Assembly: GCA_000729835.1 (NCBI GenBank)
Contig: JFHB01000063.1
Span: 1-64,000 of the forward strand
Direction: 5' to 3'
Origin: Atkinsonella hypoxylon
Taxonomy: Eukaryota > Ascomycota > Sordariomycetes > Hypocreales > Clavicipitaceae
Length of the DNA: 64,000 nucleotides
The translations under genes were made by a program, and so were the position numbers. Each line of letters starts with the position of its first letter. The stretch's first letter is position 1. The notes beneath the pieces are model-generated. The model was not told where the DNA came from. It made no database searches and saw only the letters and a program-made list of their open reading frames with translations. Positions 61,191 through 64,000 of this stretch are shown piece by piece.

Positions 61191-61477
61191 TATAGTTAAA
61201 AGTGTATTATAACTAATAATAAATAGACTAAGATTAAAATAAATAGAGCTTATTAATATAATTATTGCCTTTAGATCTTATTTATTAAAAGTAAGTTAGT
61301 TAGCTACTATAGTAGAATAGGTTTATTTTTTAAGTATAATATTATCTAATAAAATAAAGTTAAATGCTTATATTTAGGTTCTTTACTAAATAAAATAGTT
61401 TCTACTATTAGCTTTAAGCTTAAGGAATAAAGTAGAATTAATTTTTATTTTAATAGATATCTTAATAGTATTCTATA
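61191..61477. other. AT-rich spacer between Lin1 and Cop1-C
   Basis: 287 bases, very AT-rich, without motif or open frame. It would be the 5' flank of Lin1. The five bases before Cop1-C are CTATA, the expected left target duplication, but the right copy is outside the window. Confidence 0.5.
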
Positions 61478-61792
61478 TGTTGGAATCGTTATGACTCCAT
61501 CGTGCGATTCCGGCACCTGCGTGGGTAGATACAACTACTGATTGGTTGCATCCGCACACTAGTCCCTACTTACATCAGGGTCGCTAATACCCCTTAATTC
61601 CCCCTTAATACAACACTATACCTAAGGTATATAAGGCATCTAATAGGGTATATAATATAGCCTCTTTTGCTAGTTAAATATAACTCCTAAATAACTAAAT
61701 TTAAACCTCTTTAATGTAAATACTAGTGTATTAGTAAATTAGTTATAGAACTAACTTAAAGGAGTATAAATTAAACCCTTAGTCTATTAACA
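61478..61792 (+). repeat. Cop1-C 5' LTR (315 bp)
   Basis: The outer end, TGTTGGAATCGTTATGACTCC onward, is unmutated for about 100 bases. The inner end is mutated to AGTCTATTAACA. The central palindrome seen in the other three Cop1 LTRs is broken here by one change. Confidence 0.92.
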
Positions 61793-61892
61793 CTAATTAG
61801 TAGTTGCTTAACTAGGAGTCTTTAGTACAACTAAAGAGATTAGCATAACTAACTATAGATTAACTAGATTTAGCAAGAAGAGATATAATACT

Positions 61893-62070
61893 GTTAGCTA
61901 GAACCCTTAGCAGCTAATATAACTAGTAAAGCGTGCTAAAGGAAGAGATATCTTTATAATTACTTAGTTACTAAGTTATATTTACTTATAATAACGTTTT
62001 AGTTTAACTAATTGTTAATATTAAACTCCTAAAGAATTAAATTACTAGCTAGAACCCTTAGCGGCTAATG
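61893..62070 (+). repeat. Direct repeat in the Cop1 leader (Cop1-C)
   Basis: The block TAGCTAGAACCCTTAGC plus A/G and GCTAAT occurs at 61893-61918 and 62044-62070. The second copy ends in the gag ATG (62068-62070). Confidence 0.75.
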
Positions 62071-64000
62071 CTATAGGATTTAACTCCTTTAACTATCTTA
62101 GAACTTAGCTAGAAGCTAGCTAAATCCCTTTATCTTTATACTAATTCTATTATAACTACTTTCTCTTTTTATACTACTTAATCTTATTTAATATAATAAG
62201 TTTACAATAACCTTAAGTAGATTTATAAGAATTTAAGTAATAACTATAACCTAATAAGCTTTTAGAATAACTTTAAAAGTATTAAAAACTTCTATTAATA
62301 GATTAGAACTTAATATATAAAATTAACCTAGAAACTACTACTACTACTAATTTAAACAATAGAATTACTTTTATAATTAACCTTTATAAAGATTAAAGAT
62401 TTAGAGATTAAGAATAATAGAAGAACTTTAAATTTAACTTCTATAACTAAAATAAAGACCTATTTTAAAGAGCTTTTACTCTAATTATTAAAGCATTATA
62501 TAATTTACTATATAAATATAGAGTCTATATAGGCAGAAGTAGCAGCTAAATTACTAATTCCCTTAAAAGAGTACTATAGAAAGAGAAACAATCTATATAG
62601 CTAAAAGAAGAGATTAATAAATAAATAGTATTAAGTAAATTCTACTTAAATCTATACCTAGATATAGAACTTATATCTACAGTAAAGAAGCCTTAATCTT
62701 CTTTATAGAACTCTTTCTCTATACCTTTAGCACTCTCTCTATTACTTTTGTTAAGTATACCTAGCAATCTAATAGGTATATTAATAGAAATACTACTTTC
62801 TCTCTCTTTACTATAGAATATAAGATTTCTTCTGCTTTTAGTAGTATAACTATTACTTCCTTTTATAATAGATTCTTTTTAGACTAATATAAAGAAAGTC
62901 CTTAACCTTATAAAGATCTATAAGGAAAGCAATAAATATAGCAGCAATATATTTAATTTTATTATACTAAAAGTAGTTATCCTTAAAGACCTATATTAAC
63001 AACTTAATTTCTTAGAACTAGTAATAATAAAGGTATTTTTAGTAATACTAATAGGTAAAGTATATAAATTCTACCTTATAATAATTGCAATAAATATAAG
63101 GATAAATTATACCTTTAACTAAATAGTTAAAATTATTAAATAATACTTTAAGACCTTAACTAATAAGTAGTTCTATTGTTAAAGATAGAACAGTATTATA
63201 TTATATAATATAATTGCTAAGAACCTTAATAAATCTATACTTAACTGCCTTAATATAATAATCTAGAACCTTTAAGATATTTATAATAGCCTTTTTAACT
63301 CTCTTATAAATAATTCTAAACTTATTAAGTAGATTCTTTAAGCAGTTAAAGGCATCCCTAAATATAGCTAAGCTAAATTTATAACTAATATAACATTCTA
63401 AGAGCTTATTAGTAACCTATAAAAGTTAATTAGTATTATAGAAGTATAGAAGGAAATTAGCTAATTCTATATTAAATTTAACTAACTTAATATTAATAAT
63501 AAAGCTCTCTATATAGACTATTAATATTAACGTTTAAAAGACCTTAGCTATAGCAGAAGTAAGACCTAAAAATAACGCTACTTTATTTATAGAAAAGAAG
63601 AATATTAGTTAATAAAGTACAGTAAAAAAGAGTATTAAGAAGTACAGTAAAGATAGTAGAATAATAAGAAGTATAGAACCTCTCCTTTAAACAGTAAATT
63701 TAAAGCCTATTTATAGGTATATAAAGGATTAAGTAAACCTATATAGAATAACAGTTTTAATAATTCTTAGAATATAAGTAAAGCATTTATTAAAGAATTT
63801 AATATAGCTAATAAAGGAAAAGCTCTTTAGCTAATAATTATATAATTCTTTATTAATACTGCAACTATAAATAATAAAGCTATCTTCTAAAACCTTAAGG
63901 AAGAAGCCTACTAGTATACTCTATATAAGAAAGACCTATTTATAGAAGATTAATTAAATCCTATAGATCTCTTATTATATTTATTATCTTATATATTAGA
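62068..64000 (+). pseudogene. Cop1-C gag-pol pseudogene, N-terminal part
   Basis: Begins at the ATG at 62068, which is also conserved in Cop1-B. The frame continues through more than 180 codons interrupted only by TAA/TAG, the pattern of RIP. The product would be copia gag (capsid-like, rich in Leu, Lys and Asn). No named domain can be assigned in this part and protease is not reached before the window ends. Confidence 0.72.

Larger units (their letters stand above)
61478..64000 (+). mobile_element. Cop1-C, copia-type LTR retrotransposon, 5' part
   Basis: The 5' LTR, leader and start of gag-pol match Cop1-B (reverse complement) and, from 62586 on, Cop1-A from 868 on. The element runs off the window. 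It carries the uninterrupted version of the GypB-2 target (GAAAC at 62585-62589). Confidence 0.92.

Noticed and set aside
1..64000. Short open frames on the strand opposite to the element genes (such as 17533-17745, 25204-25422, 25567-25758, 28306-28497, 54859-55056)
   Set aside because: They are shadows of gag-pol pseudogenes on the other strand, have no family resemblance, and arise because RIP stops fall mostly in the coding frame.
1..64000. Bacterial-type features: operons, ribosome binding sites, CRISPR arrays, rho-independent terminators
   Set aside because: The sequence is fungal retrotransposon DNA. Repeats here are LTRs and target duplications with no regular repeat-spacer pattern.
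1..64000. LTR divergence as an age estimate
   Set aside because: LTR differences here are dominated by RIP and by its fading at outer edges, so a substitution clock would mislead.

Overview
The window is repeat-only heterochromatin from a filamentous ascomycete (Pezizomycotina). It is extremely AT-rich, TpA is over-represented, CpA/TpG is depleted, and the longest open frame in 64 kb is about 100 codons. Reading through TAA and TAG (the products of CAA, CAG and TGG after C-to-T change) restores long, recognisable retrotransposon proteins. This is the signature of repeat-induced point mutation (RIP) acting on CpA. I found no host gene, tRNA, rRNA or CRISPR array. The species cannot be told from this sequence.

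Five element families are present; the names are working labels. Cop1 is a Ty1/copia element with 315-bp LTRs and a QTDD-type reverse transcriptase (copies A, B, C). Cop2 is a Ty1/copia element with LTRs of about 698 bp and a YVDD-type reverse transcriptase (copies 1 and 2). GypA is a Ty3/gypsy chromovirus with 323-bp LTRs (copies 1 and 2). GypB is a second gypsy lineage with 243-bp LTRs (one full copy, one fragment). Lin1 is a Tad1/I-like non-LTR element, split into pieces.

Layout: 1-866 is the 3' end of a GypB copy, inserted in Cop1-A. Cop1-A occupies 867-5184 and 13263-14153 and is split by GypA-1 (5185-13262). 14154-15350 is unassigned spacer. Cop1-B (15356-21666, minus) is complete with TSD. 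21672-22621 is spacer or Lin1 3' flank. Cop2-1 (22627-30439, minus) sits in Lin1. 30445-31104 is the Lin1 C-terminus. Cop2-2 (31110-56980, minus) also sits in Lin1 and is itself split by GypA-2 (31167-39262) and GypB-1 (43427-53375, minus). 56986-61190 is the rest of Lin1. 61191-61477 is spacer. 61478-64000 is the 5' part of Cop1-C.

Six insertions have exact 5-bp target-site duplications, and several have an empty site in a sister copy, so the order of events is well supported: Lin1, then Cop2-1 and Cop2-2, then GypA-2 and GypB-1; and Cop1-A, then GypA-1 and GypB-2. All elements are dead: every reverse transcriptase catalytic Asp-Asp pair I could read has at least one Asp changed to Asn. The main biological interest is in the RIP pattern. 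The outer ends of elements, and often the host sequence beside the junction, are much less mutated than the interiors, and the younger nested elements are more mutated than the older element that holds them.
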